A DNA stretch of 64,000 nucleotides from Flavobacterium frigidarium DSM 17623 (GCF_000425505.1 NZ_AUDO01000004.1:284242-348241); one strand, 5' to 3'; shown: positions 45,470 through 56,523, counted from the first letter of the stretch. Made by a program: numbers and translations. The notes: a model not told the origin generated them from the sequence alone.

Positions 45470-45824
45470 CTTTCAATAACAATTGAGCAGTTGCTTCGTT
45501 TGTAGCGATAGGCACATTATGCACATCACACACACGAAGTAACATGTTTATATCAACCTCATGAGCATGACTCGCTAAGGGATCCTTAAAAAACAAAACC
45601 ATTTTAGTTTTACCCTCAGCCACTCTCGCGGCGATTTGCGCATCTCCACCTAACGGTCCAGACAACATTCTTTTTACTTTAAAACCTGCATTTTCTGCCT
45701 TGCTTCCAGTTGTTCCTGTAGCAATAAGTTTTATATTTTCCTTTTGTAAAAGCAGTTTGTTTTTATTTAAAAACTGAACCATATCAGCCTTTTTTCCGTC
45801 ATGTGCTATAATTGCAATTTCCAT
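45459..45824 (-). CDS. mgsA: Methylglyoxal synthase
   Basis: A 121-residue enzyme that turns dihydroxyacetone phosphate into methylglyoxal and phosphate, a bypass of lower glycolysis. IAIIAHDGKKADM, LIATGTTG, SGPLGGDAQIAA (catalytic Asp) and HEVDINMLLRVCDVHNVPIATNEATA are diagnostic. Two ATGs are adjacent; I use the second (45824). It lies 6 bp after the sugar-kinase-like gene and near gapA and pfkA, so glycolytic genes cluster here. The 3' end overlaps that of ridA. Confidence 0.94.
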   Translation of the reverse strand: MEIAIIAHDGKKADMVQFLNKNKLLLQKENIKLIATGTTGSKAENAGFKVKRMLSGPLGGDAQIAARVAEGKTKMVLFFKDPLASHAHEVDINMLLRVCDVHNVPIATNEATAQLLLKAIV

Positions 45825-45830
45825 CATTGT

Positions 45831-46685
45831 CTATTCCTTATTTGCTACGTGATAAGCGATTAAACCATCAATAGGTCGTCTTAGTACGTTTCCTAATTGT
45901 AATTCATACTTATCAAAAGTTTCTTGTAATTCGTCTTTTAAATAAAAAGCAATCGACCCAACAAAGTGCACTGGAATATCTTTGCAATTATCAAACTGTT
46001 TGATGTAGTTTTTTACAAAAGACTTCATTCCTTTAAAGATAATTTTTCTACAAAATTCGTGGTCTTTATGCTGAATTAAAAACTTTGCAAATGTCGCTAA
46101 ATAAGCATTTGGATTAGCTTCTTTATAAAGTTTACTTTTTATAAAATCAGGCTCTACATTGTATTCTTTTTCAAATTCGACAGCAAGGTCTTGAGGCATT
46201 TTATTAAAGTAATACTTTCGAATTAATTCTTTCCCAAAAACATTACCACTACAATCATCCATAATGATGTACCCCAATGACTGCACTTTTTGATGTAGTT
46301 TCGTTCCGTCAAAATAGCTACAGTTAGATCCTGTACCTAATATCGCTACAATTGCTTCTTCGCCTCTAGGTGTAGTAGCATAAGCAGCTGCATAAGTATC
46401 CTCTTCGACAGAAACTGCTGCATTCACAAAATAACTTTCGAAAGCTTCAGTCAATGTTTTTTTCATTTTATCGGTACCACAACCAGCACCGTAAAAAAAC
46501 AAGTGAGTTGCATTTTTTTTGTTTTGCAAAATATCAAAACGATCGTTTAATCTTTTGATGATTTCGTCGTTTTCAAGAATTTCAGGATTTAGACCTAATG
46601 TTTGAGTTGTAAATAATATTTTTCCCTCATCATCTATTGCAATCCAATCAGCTTTAGTAGAACCACTATCAACTATTAATTTCAT
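45831..46685 (-). CDS. BadF/BadG-type N-acetylglucosamine kinase-like ATPase
   Basis: A 284-residue ASKHA-fold kinase of the BadF/GlcNAc-kinase family: phosphate-1 motif VDSGSTKADW at the N terminus, phosphate-2 motif ILGTGSNCSYFDG, then the GYIIMDDCSGNVFGKELI region and a C-terminal adenosine motif (VHFVGSIAFYL). It probably phosphorylates an amino sugar from cell-wall recycling. It is paired with mgsA on one transcript. Substrate is inference. Confidence 0.83.
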   Translation of the reverse strand: MKLIVDSGSTKADWIAIDDEGKILFTTQTLGLNPEILENDEIIKRLNDRFDILQNKKNATHLFFYGAGCGTDKMKKTLTEAFESYFVNAAVSVEEDTYAAAYATTPRGEEAIVAILGTGSNCSYFDGTKLHQKVQSLGYIIMDDCSGNVFGKELIRKYYFNKMPQDLAVEFEKEYNVEPDFIKSKLYKEANPNAYLATFAKFLIQHKDHEFCRKIIFKGMKSFVKNYIKQFDNCKDIPVHFVGSIAFYLKDELQETFDKYELQLGNVLRRPIDGLIAYHVANKE

Positions 46686-46700
46686 TTTTATCAGTTTAAG

Positions 46701-46723
46701 ATTTGGTTATAATCGCACCAAAT
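46701..46723. promoter_or_regulatory. Inverted repeat ATTTGGT-N9-ACCAAAT upstream of the kinase gene
   Basis: The two 7-bp arms are exact reverse complements. They lie 16-38 bp upstream of the kinase start, where an operator would fall. No promoter consensus is visible beside it. Confidence 0.4.
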
Positions 46724-46770
46724 TGTCTTCTAAAATAAGATTTTTTTTGGTACATATTTAAATTAAAAAG

Positions 46771-46806
46771 AAAAATCCCGTCAAAAAATAAATTGACGGG
46801 ATTTTT
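46771..46806. terminator. Terminator after gapA
   Basis: AAAAATCCCGTCAA and TTGACGGGATTTTT form a perfect 14-bp stem with an 8-nt loop. Confidence 0.9.
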
Positions 46807-46820
46807 ATAATTATAGATGA

Positions 46821-47858
<1,038 letters not shown>

Positions 47859-47872
47859 TTATTATCTTTTTG

Positions 47873-47904
47873 TTCGAAATGTATACTAATATAATTTTCG
47901 AAAT
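47873..47904. repeat. Direct repeat TTCGAAAT x2 upstream of gapA
   Basis: TTCGAAAT occurs at 47873-47880 and 47897-47904, exactly 24 bp apart, in the 82-bp gap between pfkA and gapA. It could be a regulator site, which is inference. Confidence 0.4.
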
Positions 47905-47907
47905 ATA

Positions 47908-48894
47908 TTATGTTGACATGATATCAGATACACGCAACAATTCTCTATCAATCTCTGACTTTCCTTTTATTGCTTGCTCCAATGGTGTTAAAATCACAGC
48001 ATCATTTTGCAAACCTACCATGTAATTTGAATTGCCTTCAAGTAACGACTCTACCGCCTTTACTCCCAACCTACTAGCAAGAACTCTGTCAAAGCATGAT
48101 GGAGAACCACCTCTTTGCATGTGCCCTAAAACAGATACTCTTACATCATATTCAGGTAGATTAGCTTCAACGTAATCTTTAAGTTCGAATACGTTTTTAC
48201 CTATTTTATCACCTTCAGCAATAACTACAATACTTGAAGATTTTCCTGAAGCCTTACTTTTTTTCAATGAATCAAGCAAACGATCTAATCCTAAGTCTTC
48301 TTCAGGAATTAAAATTTCCTCTGCTCCTGCTCCAATACCTGCGTTTAATGCAATATGACCGGCATCTCTACCCATCACCTCTACAAAAAATAATCGGTTG
48401 TGAGAACTTGCTGTATCTCTAATTTTATCGATTACCTCTACAACAGTATTTAAAGCAGTATCATAACCAAGTGTGTGACTAGTCCCAAAAATATCATTGT
48501 CGATTGTTCCTGGAATTCCCATAATAGGGAAATCATATTCATTATTAAATACTAATCCTCCAGTAAATGTTCCATCACCACCTATTACCACTAGAGCATC
48601 GATACCCGCTTTAACAAGGTTATCGTGAGCTTTCTTTCTTCCTTCTGGAGTTTTGAATTCTAAAGAGCGTGCCGATTTTAAAATCGTTCCTCCTTTATTA
48701 ACAATATTATTTACAGATCGAGGTCCCATATCTTTGAAGTCTCCTTCTATCATACCTTGGTACCCTCTATAAATTCCGATGCATTCAATATTGTGATATG
48801 CACACGTACGAACCACAGATCTAATGGCAGCATTCATTCCTGGAGAATCTCCTCCTGATGTTAACACTCCTACTTTTCTTATTTTTTCTGGCAT
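47908..48894 (-). CDS. pfkA: ATP-dependent 6-phosphofructokinase
   Basis: A 328-residue enzyme making fructose 1,6-bisphosphate. GVLTSGGDSPGMNAAIR, the ATP-site GGDGTFTGG, the catalytic PGTIDNDIFGTSHTLGYDTAL and GHMQRGGSPSCFDRVLA are all present. Gly residues around GGDGT point to ATP as donor. The frame extends to 48951, but the -7 element at 48922-48929 falls inside that part; the ATG at 48894 (MPEKIRK) is the start. It precedes gapA on the same strand. Confidence 0.95.
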   Translation of the reverse strand: MPEKIRKVGVLTSGGDSPGMNAAIRSVVRTCAYHNIECIGIYRGYQGMIEGDFKDMGPRSVNNIVNKGGTILKSARSLEFKTPEGRKKAHDNLVKAGIDALVVIGGDGTFTGGLVFNNEYDFPIMGIPGTIDNDIFGTSHTLGYDTALNTVVEVIDKIRDTASSHNRLFFVEVMGRDAGHIALNAGIGAGAEEILIPEEDLGLDRLLDSLKKSKASGKSSSIVVIAEGDKIGKNVFELKDYVEANLPEYDVRVSVLGHMQRGGSPSCFDRVLASRLGVKAVESLLEGNSNYMVGLQNDAVILTPLEQAIKGKSEIDRELLRVSDIMST

Positions 48895-48921
48895 TGTAAT
48901 ACTATTTGAATGTAAAATTAA

Positions 48922-48952
48922 CAAACATAATGTTGTAAAAACGTTATGCAAA
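48922..48952 (-). promoter_or_regulatory. Consensus promoter of pfkA
   Basis: On the minus strand TTTG (48949-48952), a 19-bp spacer and TATGTTTG (48922-48929) match the consensus exactly. Confidence 0.75.
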
Positions 48953-49190
48953 TGATAATTTTAAAACCATCAGTTAATTCAAACGTTTTCGTTAATAAGT
49001 TTTCGAAAAACCAAAAAATATCCGATATTTTTTAACAATAACTAAATTTTAGATTTAATCTTTAACGATTAAACAGAATTTAGCAATCAATGATAATTTA
49101 AAGCAATGTTATTAACACTTGAAGCATCACCTTAATTTGTTTCTTGATGACAGCGTAAGTGCATTTATTGACACCATTATAATGGACATA

Positions 49191-49221
49191 AAAAAACCCT
49201 ATCAAACACAGTTGATAGGGT
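49191..49221 (-). terminator. Terminator after the TamB-like gene
   Basis: ACCCTATCAA and TTGATAGGGT pair, with a T-run on the minus strand. Confidence 0.85.
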
Positions 49222-49244
49222 AATAATTATCAGTAAGCTTTTTT

Positions 49245-52200
49245 TTAATTTTCTTCAGGGAGCAAAGCTTCTTTATTTTTTTCCACGGTCGGTTTCTTTG
49301 GTGTAGCCGGTTTATTGAAATTGATATAATCTGGTGACAAAGCCGAATCTTGGATTTCATTTTTGACTTGTTTGGCTTGTTCTAGCTTTTGATCTGTAAA
49401 GATTTTATTGACTAATTCTTTGAAGGTATCAAAATCTACTTCATAAGAAATACCCACACCTTGTGTGTATCCTATTCCTTCACCTATATAATTAATGTCG
49501 TTTTCTCTATTAAAAATTCTCAAATTTAATGTTCCATCTTCGTTTACACGATACTGCACTTCTAAATCTCCTACAATTGCAGATTCGTTAACTCCTCCAA
49601 AAGGGACTCCTAACTTACCATTGATAGTAACACGCTCATTTATCTTAGAAGTTATCGTGGCAATCACTCTACCGTCAGTTTCTTTACCTAAGCGCCTATC
49701 AGCCGGTGTGTAATTCAAACCAACTTTAAATTTCTCACTGTCAGACTGAATGATCCCTCCTAACAAACCAGAAGCCGTTTCAAATAAACTTCCTGAAAAA
49801 TCAGATTGACTCACTCCTTCCGGACTTAAAAAGCCACCTGAAGATAATAAATAAAGCGCTTGAGTTTGCCTCACATCTTTATCATTTAATTTATACTGTA
49901 TTTCAGATTTTAGCACATTACTCACCGTAGGGAAGTCAATATTGAAATCTGGTTCTGGACTGGCTAAATCACCTCGAATTCCAATAGCTACTTCTACAGG
50001 CACCTTTCGACTAAAAGAAGAATTATCTAATAACACGGCTGGATTTGCATTTGTTTTGTAAACTGCCTCAAGATTTAATTGCGCTTTCATTGGGTTCCCT
50101 TCCCAAGAAATAGAACCTCCTTTTTTAACATCAAACTTTTTATCAATAAAACCACCGTACTTAAAGTTGTAGGTTCCCTCATAAGGTTGGAAATCTCCCC
50201 ACATATTAAAAGATCCAAGCGTATTAATCTTAAATAACAAAGTTCCGTATCCTTTTCCTTTCATTCCGTGACCTGAATTTCGATCAAGAATAACTTCTAC
50301 TTCTGCATCTGGAGTAATATCTAAATCAAATTCTAACTGTAATCCGCCATATTTTTTTGTATTATCTATAATCCCTAATTCTATATTTCGCTTCTCTTTT
50401 GGCGTTAAAAAATGAATAAACGAGTTATCGCTTACGCTCTCGGCATCATTTATTGGAATTTTTACTGATGTCCCTTTTTCTGATCTAGCGGCTACCTTAA
50501 TAAACAAACTATTTGTAGGTCCTTTAATAGTAGCAGTTCCGTCAATGAATGCAGTTCCGTAATAGGCAGCATCATCCTTGTCCTTAGTGTCTAATGCGAC
50601 TAACCTATTACTATCAATAGTTAGATCCAGTTTCCAATCGGCAAAGTTATTGTGCTCTACAGTTCCATTTAGCGTTCCCTTTGTATTGTATTTAGTATCA
50701 GTTAAAGTGTTATTTCTAAAAAGAAATTTTTCGTCAGCAAGGTCTATTATTGAACGACCTCCGAGTTCGTAATCAACATTTAAATAAGGAACAGTAAGCC
50801 CCGCTTCATCCACAAAAAGTCGTCCATTAATTTTAGGTTTCTTTAAGTTTCCACTAACGTTAGCGTTTCCGGTTAACATACCACGAATATTAGATAAAAC
50901 TTCACCTCCTAACGAACCTAAAACTCCTAGGTTGAATTTAGATAAAGCAACTTTTAAATCTAGTAAAGTCTCTTTACCAATCACCTCAAAATTCCCAATG
51001 GCACTTAAGGACTCCACATTTTCATTTTTAACAGAGGAATTGATTACAAATTTCTGCAAGTTTTTATCTCCTTCAATATTAAAATTTAATTCACCAAGTT
51101 CAGTATTATTTATATTTAATTGGTCAATAATCAACGACGCTGTAGGCTTGTAAACTTCGTTGTTTTGTTTAAAATTTACCTCTCCATTAATATTTCCTTT
51201 AAATACAAATTTCTCATTGTCAGGAGTTATTCGATACAAATCAACATCTTTAAAGCTAAGTTGCAAATCTTTATTTAATAAATCATTTATCGTTCCTTGC
51301 AAAGTTATTGCCTGATCCTCATGAGATAATATAAAATCATCAATTTTAAAATTTTTAAAAGATTTGTCGAATACCAACTGGTTATTAGGTTTGTCTTCCT
51401 CATTTAAATACCATAAGTAATCTTTAAACTTCATCTCAGATTTGCTTACGCCTACCACGTTTTGATTGTCTTTATTAATAGTATGATATAAATTCAAATT
51501 AAAATAATCTTCCCCCTTTTTACCTCCTTTAAATTCTGACCTAAAAAACAAAGTGTCTTTCATGGTAATGTTAATCAAACTAAAATCACGAATTTTATAA
51601 TAAGGAGTTTTAATGCTGTCTAGCTCAACATATGCATTGTACAGCGGGTTTTTATTGTCAATAGCTACTCTAATATTATCAAAGGTATTTTTAGCCAACA
51701 ATATTTGAGGTGAATTGAAATTAAGCTTAAACTCCTGACTATCTGACTTAATATTTCCTCTAACTACAGTATTTGTACCAATAGACATCTCGGGATAAAA
51801 TATTTCGATAATCTTATTGTAGATTGTAAAGTCGAATTTTAAAAATTGCCCCTTGTTAACTTTATTGGGTTTAAAATTAGTATACAAACTACCTAGAGAA
51901 TTTCTAATTAGATTTCCTAACTGGTTGAACTGAAATTTCCCAACAATTTCACCTTCTACAATATCAGGTGAATTTACTGTAATAGTACGTACTCGATCTT
52001 TATCAAATTGGGAGGCTATATTAAAATCATCAAAAATATACACATCTTTCTCATTTTCATAAGATGTTTTTTGAATATAAACATTTCCCTGAAGGTTTTC
52101 AATTGTGTTCCCAGTTACTTGAACAAGCACATCTCCCTTGAATTTGGAAATAGGATCGCTAACTAAATTCAGTTTATGTAAATCCGAATTCTCAACATTA

Positions 52201-53678
52201 ATATGAAAGTCATACTTATTTTCGGTATTGCGTAAATCAACTAAGCCGTCAAAATTCATGCTCAGATTAGGATCATTAACAGATATTTGACCTGTATAAT
52301 TAGGAGCCTTAAAATTCCCGTTAACCACTACATTCGTGTACGTGTATTTTTTGAAATCAATTTTAGTAATGTCACCTTTCAATTCAGTATTTAAATATTT
52401 TTCGGTAAAACCTTTTCCATTTACATCTATATTCAAACTTACCATACCAAGATCCTCGCTTCCTAGTAATTCTCCAACATTAAAGTCAACGAGAACTATA
52501 TTTCCAGCATAAGAAGCTTTATCGATAAAATCGATACTATTCATCTTCAATACTGACTGCACTTTACCGATTTCTGTATCCAATGAAAAATCAGCTGTTA
52601 GGGCTGTTTTGCTCACCGTAGTACTTCCAATAATCGAAAAAGAACCTAATTTTTTCAATTCTGCTGGCAATTTTTTTCCTAAAACATTGGGTAACATTGC
52701 GGTTAAATTATCGAAACTACTACTTAGATTATTAAAATTACCATTCATTAGAAATGGTTGATTTTCATTACCAAACAAGTTCTTAAAATTAATTTTTCCA
52801 TCAATTTTAGTGTTCTTAGAATCAGTCAATTTTAAATTACTAACCATTAAATTATTGAGCGGTCCCGTTATGCGGCTTGTTAAATCAAAGTATTGATTCT
52901 TGGCTAGTTCGTCATAAAAGATACTAATGTCATTAGTAGCTAAATGAGCCGATTTTAATTTAATATCAAAATTCACCTTATTATTAAAATCTTGAAAATC
53001 AGCAATGGTATATTTCAAGAAAACGTCCCCTTTTAAAGCAGATTCTTTAGTTAGCAAATCTAAATTTTCTAATTTTATACTCGTTTTAGTGTAACTAAAA
53101 TCAGTACTTAAATTTGCAACATATAAACCACGGTAATCTTGAAAAGACATCTTTTCGATTTTGGTTTTAACGGCAGGTCCGTAAATTAAAAAATTACTCA
53201 ATTTTATATTGAGACGTTTAAAATCAACATCTTTTGGATTTTCTTTATTTTCGTCTATTAAAACGAAACGGCCATCAGAAATTGTAGCGCTATTTGTTTT
53301 TAATAGGAAATTTTTATTAGAAGGCTTGCCAGTATTAAATGCGTTTAAAAAATAATCAAAATTAGTGTCTTTTTCGTTTTTATACCTTTTCATGTTAAAA
53401 ACCAAACCATCTAAACGGATATCACCAAAGATAAGATCACCATCTAATATCTTCTTCCCTTCTAAAATATTTGTATTTAAAATTCGAGTAAAAATAAGCG
53501 TGTCATTATGATGATCACGTATCATTACATTCTTAAATTTCACACCGCCAAAAACAGATATCCTTACTCCATCAATACTGATTTTTGTTCCAAAATCGTC
53601 GTTGATACTTTTTGTAAAATATTGTGCAATCTTAGTTTGAACGTATGGAACCGAAAGAGATATTGCACCTAATAGCAA
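49245..53678 (-). CDS. tamB: TamB-like translocation/assembly module protein
   Basis: A protein of about 1477 residues or slightly more. It has an N-terminal membrane helix, a very long beta-rich, groove-like body with AsmA-like repeats (FDIDGRL/IDGTATIKGP-type strands), and a C-terminal DUF490/TamB domain (about 1150-1440; FNMWGDFQPYEGTYNFKYGG). TamB family proteins span the periplasm and help move phospholipids or assemble outer-membrane proteins. The listed start is TTG, but the open frame reaches further up (about 53735) and encodes a fuller membrane segment IKKFIKIILRLFLGLIILLL with no ATG, GTG or TTG, so the true start is unclear. It is divergent from tsaD. Confidence 0.85.
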   Translation of the reverse strand: MLLGAISLSVPYVQTKIAQYFTKSINDDFGTKISIDGVRISVFGGVKFKNVMIRDHHNDTLIFTRILNTNILEGKKILDGDLIFGDIRLDGLVFNMKRYKNEKDTNFDYFLNAFNTGKPSNKNFLLKTNSATISDGRFVLIDENKENPKDVDFKRLNIKLSNFLIYGPAVKTKIEKMSFQDYRGLYVANLSTDFSYTKTSIKLENLDLLTKESALKGDVFLKYTIADFQDFNNKVNFDIKLKSAHLATNDISIFYDELAKNQYFDLTSRITGPLNNLMVSNLKLTDSKNTKIDGKINFKNLFGNENQPFLMNGNFNNLSSSFDNLTAMLPNVLGKKLPAELKKLGSFSIIGSTTVSKTALTADFSLDTEIGKVQSVLKMNSIDFIDKASYAGNIVLVDFNVGELLGSEDLGMVSLNIDVNGKGFTEKYLNTELKGDITKIDFKKYTYTNVVVNGNFKAPNYTGQISVNDPNLSMNFDGLVDLRNTENKYDFHINVENSDLHKLNLVSDPISKFKGDVLVQVTGNTIENLQGNVYIQKTSYENEKDVYIFDDFNIASQFDKDRVRTITVNSPDIVEGEIVGKFQFNQLGNLIRNSLGSLYTNFKPNKVNKGQFLKFDFTIYNKIIEIFYPEMSIGTNTVVRGNIKSDSQEFKLNFNSPQILLAKNTFDNIRVAIDNKNPLYNAYVELDSIKTPYYKIRDFSLINITMKDTLFFRSEFKGGKKGEDYFNLNLYHTINKDNQNVVGVSKSEMKFKDYLWYLNEEDKPNNQLVFDKSFKNFKIDDFILSHEDQAITLQGTINDLLNKDLQLSFKDVDLYRITPDNEKFVFKGNINGEVNFKQNNEVYKPTASLIIDQLNINNTELGELNFNIEGDKNLQKFVINSSVKNENVESLSAIGNFEVIGKETLLDLKVALSKFNLGVLGSLGGEVLSNIRGMLTGNANVSGNLKKPKINGRLFVDEAGLTVPYLNVDYELGGRSIIDLADEKFLFRNNTLTDTKYNTKGTLNGTVEHNNFADWKLDLTIDSNRLVALDTKDKDDAAYYGTAFIDGTATIKGPTNSLFIKVAARSEKGTSVKIPINDAESVSDNSFIHFLTPKEKRNIELGIIDNTKKYGGLQLEFDLDITPDAEVEVILDRNSGHGMKGKGYGTLLFKINTLGSFNMWGDFQPYEGTYNFKYGGFIDKKFDVKKGGSISWEGNPMKAQLNLEAVYKTNANPAVLLDNSSFSRKVPVEVAIGIRGDLASPEPDFNIDFPTVSNVLKSEIQYKLNDKDVRQTQALYLLSSGGFLSPEGVSQSDFSGSLFETASGLLGGIIQSDSEKFKVGLNYTPADRRLGKETDGRVIATITSKINERVTINGKLGVPFGGVNESAIVGDLEVQYRVNEDGTLNLRIFNRENDINYIGEGIGYTQGVGISYEVDFDTFKELVNKIFTDQKLEQAKQVKNEIQDSALSPDYINFNKPATPKKPTVEKNKEALLPEEN

Positions 53679-53882
53679 TAGAATGATAAGTCCTAAAAAC
53701 AGACGTAAAATTATTTTAATGAATTTTTTGATACTTTAGATAATTATAATTTGTTCAGAAATGTGATTTTGCCCTTATAAATGGCACTGCCTTTAATAAA
53801 AATTCTTTAATTTTGGCTGCGCCGTAAAAATAAAAAAATAAAATTCGGCTCGTCAAATATAATTCAAAATTTGTGCCTTTTT

Positions 53883-54905
53883 ATGCAAAATCCCAAGGTT
53901 TTTATTCTTGCTATCGAAAGTTCTTGTGACGATACCGCAGCAGCTGTATTGCATAACGACAATGTACTCTCAAATGTTGTAGCAAATCAACTTATTCACA
54001 CACAATATGGCGGTGTTGTGCCTGAGTTAGCTTCTCGCGCTCACCAGCAAAATATTGTCCCCGTCATTGATGCTGCTCTTAAGAAAGCTAATATTACAAA
54101 GGAGCAATTAAGCGCTGTTGCTTTCACGCAAGGGCCAGGTTTAATGGGTTCATTATTAGTGGGGAGTTCTTTTGCAAAATCATTTGCATTGGCTTTACAA
54201 ATTCCATTAATTGCTGTTAACCACATGCATGCGCATATATTAGCTCACTTTATAAATGAGGAAGGGTTTGACAAACCTACTTTTCCTTTTTTAGCATTGA
54301 CTATCAGCGGAGGACATACACAAATTGTAAAAGTAGAAGACTATTTTAAAATGACCATTATAGGCGAAACAACTGATGATGCTGTAGGCGAAGCATTTGA
54401 CAAGAGCGCTAAAATTTTAGGCTTACCTTATCCTGGAGGTCCTTTAGTGGATAAAAACGCACAACTTGGTAACCCAAAAGCATTCAAGTTTACTAAACCA
54501 AAAGTGCCTGGATTAGACTTTAGTTTTTCAGGTTTAAAAACAGCAATCCTCTATTTTGTGCAAAAACAGAAACTGCAAAACCCTGATTTTATCGCAGAAA
54601 ACATGAATGATATATGTGCTTCTATCCAATACACTATTATCGAAATTTTAATGGACAAATTAAAGTTGGCGGTCAAAGAAACAGGAATTAGGCAAATCGC
54701 TATAGGAGGAGGAGTTTCAGCAAATTCAGGCATTAGAAGTACATTGAAAGAAGCAGAAGCAATATACGGATGGAAAACATTTGTACCAAAATTTGAATAC
54801 ACCACCGATAATGCTGCAATGATTGGAATTGTAGGTTATCAAAAGTTTTTATCACAACAATTTGAATCTGCAGCAGTAGTTTCAAAAGCAAGAATACAAT
54901 TTTAA
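53883..54905 (+). CDS. tsaD: tRNA N6-adenosine threonylcarbamoyltransferase
   Basis: A 340-residue Kae1/TsaD protein that transfers threonylcarbamoyl to A37 of ANN-decoding tRNAs. LAIESSCDDTAAAVL is the N-terminal phosphate motif, NHMHAHILAH holds the metal His pair, TISGGHTQIVKV and EAFDKSAKILGLPYPGGP are family blocks, and DNAAMIGIVGY is near the end. A GTG at 53871 is also in frame; I prefer the ATG at 53883. rsmE follows 5 bp later. Confidence 0.96.
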   Translation: MQNPKVFILAIESSCDDTAAAVLHNDNVLSNVVANQLIHTQYGGVVPELASRAHQQNIVPVIDAALKKANITKEQLSAVAFTQGPGLMGSLLVGSSFAKSFALALQIPLIAVNHMHAHILAHFINEEGFDKPTFPFLALTISGGHTQIVKVEDYFKMTIIGETTDDAVGEAFDKSAKILGLPYPGGPLVDKNAQLGNPKAFKFTKPKVPGLDFSFSGLKTAILYFVQKQKLQNPDFIAENMNDICASIQYTIIEILMDKLKLAVKETGIRQIAIGGGVSANSGIRSTLKEAEAIYGWKTFVPKFEYTTDNAAMIGIVGYQKFLSQQFESAAVVSKARIQF

Positions 54906-54910
54906 GAAAG

Positions 54911-55618
54911 ATGCAATTATTTTACAACGAGAATATAAACGAACAAACAACGGAATTTTCATTCGATAAGGAAGAAAGCAAACACATAATCAAAGTTTTG
55001 CGAAAACAAGATGGTGATATTTTATACGTTTCTAACGGAATTGGATTAATTGCCGAATGCAAAATAACGTTAGCGTCTGATAATAAATGTACTGTAGCAG
55101 TTTTAAGCTATGAAGTAAAACCAAAGTCAGGTTTTCACACACATCTTGCTGTTGCACCAACAAAGATGAATGACCGCTTTGAGCTATTTCTTGAAAAAGC
55201 TACAGAAATTGGAATTCACGAAATTACTCCTATTATTTGCGATCGATCTGAACGTAAAGTGATCAATAAAGAACGTTTTGAAAAAATAATTTTAACAGCT
55301 TTAAAGCAATCAAACGAGGCTTACCTGCCAAAATTAAATGATGCAATCTCATTAAAGGAGTTCTTAAAGAAAAAGCACAAAGGGCAATTACTTATTGCGC
55401 ATTGTGAAGAACAAAATAAGAAGACTTTAAAATCAGTTTTGAAACCTGATACAGATATCACTTTATTAATAGGACCTGAAGGCGATTTTTCACTTAAAGA
55501 AATTGCATTAGCACTAGAGAATGATTATACTGCAGTATCATTAGGAAATACGCGTTTAAGAACAGAAACAGCTGCGATAGTTGCTTGCCACAGTATCGTT
55601 TTTGTCAATGAAAAATAA
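54911..55618 (+). CDS. rsmE: 16S rRNA (uracil-1498-N3)-methyltransferase
   Basis: A 235-residue SPOUT-class methyltransferase. The N-terminal PUA-like part (HIIKVLRKQDGDIL) is followed by TKMNDRFELFLEKATEIGIHEITPI, the knot motif LIGPEGDFSLKEI and LGNTRLRTETAAI, which bind SAM. It modifies 16S rRNA in the 30S subunit. It follows tsaD closely and is followed 19 bp later by the DUF4159 gene. Confidence 0.94.
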   Translation: MQLFYNENINEQTTEFSFDKEESKHIIKVLRKQDGDILYVSNGIGLIAECKITLASDNKCTVAVLSYEVKPKSGFHTHLAVAPTKMNDRFELFLEKATEIGIHEITPIICDRSERKVINKERFEKIILTALKQSNEAYLPKLNDAISLKEFLKKKHKGQLLIAHCEEQNKKTLKSVLKPDTDITLLIGPEGDFSLKEIALALENDYTAVSLGNTRLRTETAAIVACHSIVFVNEK

Positions 55619-55637
55619 GCATTAACAATTATTAATA

Positions 55638-56279
55638 GTGAAAAAAGCGTTTTATATACTGTTGTTCCTTTGTGCTTGCAGCAGCTTTGCTCAAGAAATC
55701 GCTCTATTAAAATACAGCGGAGGTGGCGATTGGTATGCAAATCCTAGCTCGCTAACTAACTTAATCGCTTACTGTAATAACAACATCAATACTGCAATAG
55801 TGGCAAAACCTGCAACGGTAGAACCATCAAGTCCTAATTTATTTTCTTTTCCTTTCATTCACATGACTGGTCACGGAAATGTTGTCTTTAGTCCAACTGA
55901 TGTGCAAAATTTAAAAAGTTATCTTAATTCGGGAGGCTTTTTACACATAGATGACAACTATGGTTTAAATCAATATGTGCGCAAGGAAATAAAAAAGTTG
56001 TTTCCAAATCAAAAATTAGTTGAAATACCTGCCAGTCACGCTATTTTCCAAAAACCATTTAGCTTTCCCAATGGTCTACCAAAAATTCACGAACATGATG
56101 GCAAACGTCCGCAGGCTTTTGGAATATTTTCGAACAATAGACTCGTTTTATTGTTTACATACGAAAGTGATTTAGGAGACGGATGGGAAGATCCAACAGT
56201 AAACAATGATCCTCCTGAAGTTAGAGAAAAAGCTCTAAAAATGGGAGCAAATATTATTAATTACATTTTTAATAATTAA
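55638..56279 (+). CDS. Exported DUF4159-domain protein
   Basis: A signal peptide (KKAFYILLFLCACSSFAQ) precedes a DUF4159 domain: SGGGDWYANPSSLTNLIAYCN, FIHMTGHGNVVF, YLNSGGFLHIDDNYGLN and LLFTYESDLGDGWEDP. The fold is related to glutamine-amidotransferase-like domains found with Bacteroidota gliding or aerotolerance operons. Function unknown. The start is GTG at 55638, as no in-frame ATG lies near. It is the third gene of the tsaD-rsmE run. Confidence 0.83.
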   Translation: MKKAFYILLFLCACSSFAQEIALLKYSGGGDWYANPSSLTNLIAYCNNNINTAIVAKPATVEPSSPNLFSFPFIHMTGHGNVVFSPTDVQNLKSYLNSGGFLHIDDNYGLNQYVRKEIKKLFPNQKLVEIPASHAIFQKPFSFPNGLPKIHEHDGKRPQAFGIFSNNRLVLLFTYESDLGDGWEDPTVNNDPPEVREKALKMGANIINYIFNN

Positions 56280-56523
56280 GAATGTGATAATAAATAATAG
56301 TTTGTTTCATTGTTAGAAATATACTCTCCTTTAATAAGGGCATGCTTTCATAACTGTTTTTATCGAAATATAAGTCCTGTTTTTCGAGTAAGTGTACCGT
56401 TTAATTATTGAAAAACAATCTTTTAAATATTGAGAATACAATTTGAACTAGTTAGAAACAGTCCACGTAACTAAACATACTAATTAAGGTTTTAGAAGTT
56501 AATTTATTTTGAACATATGTTTT

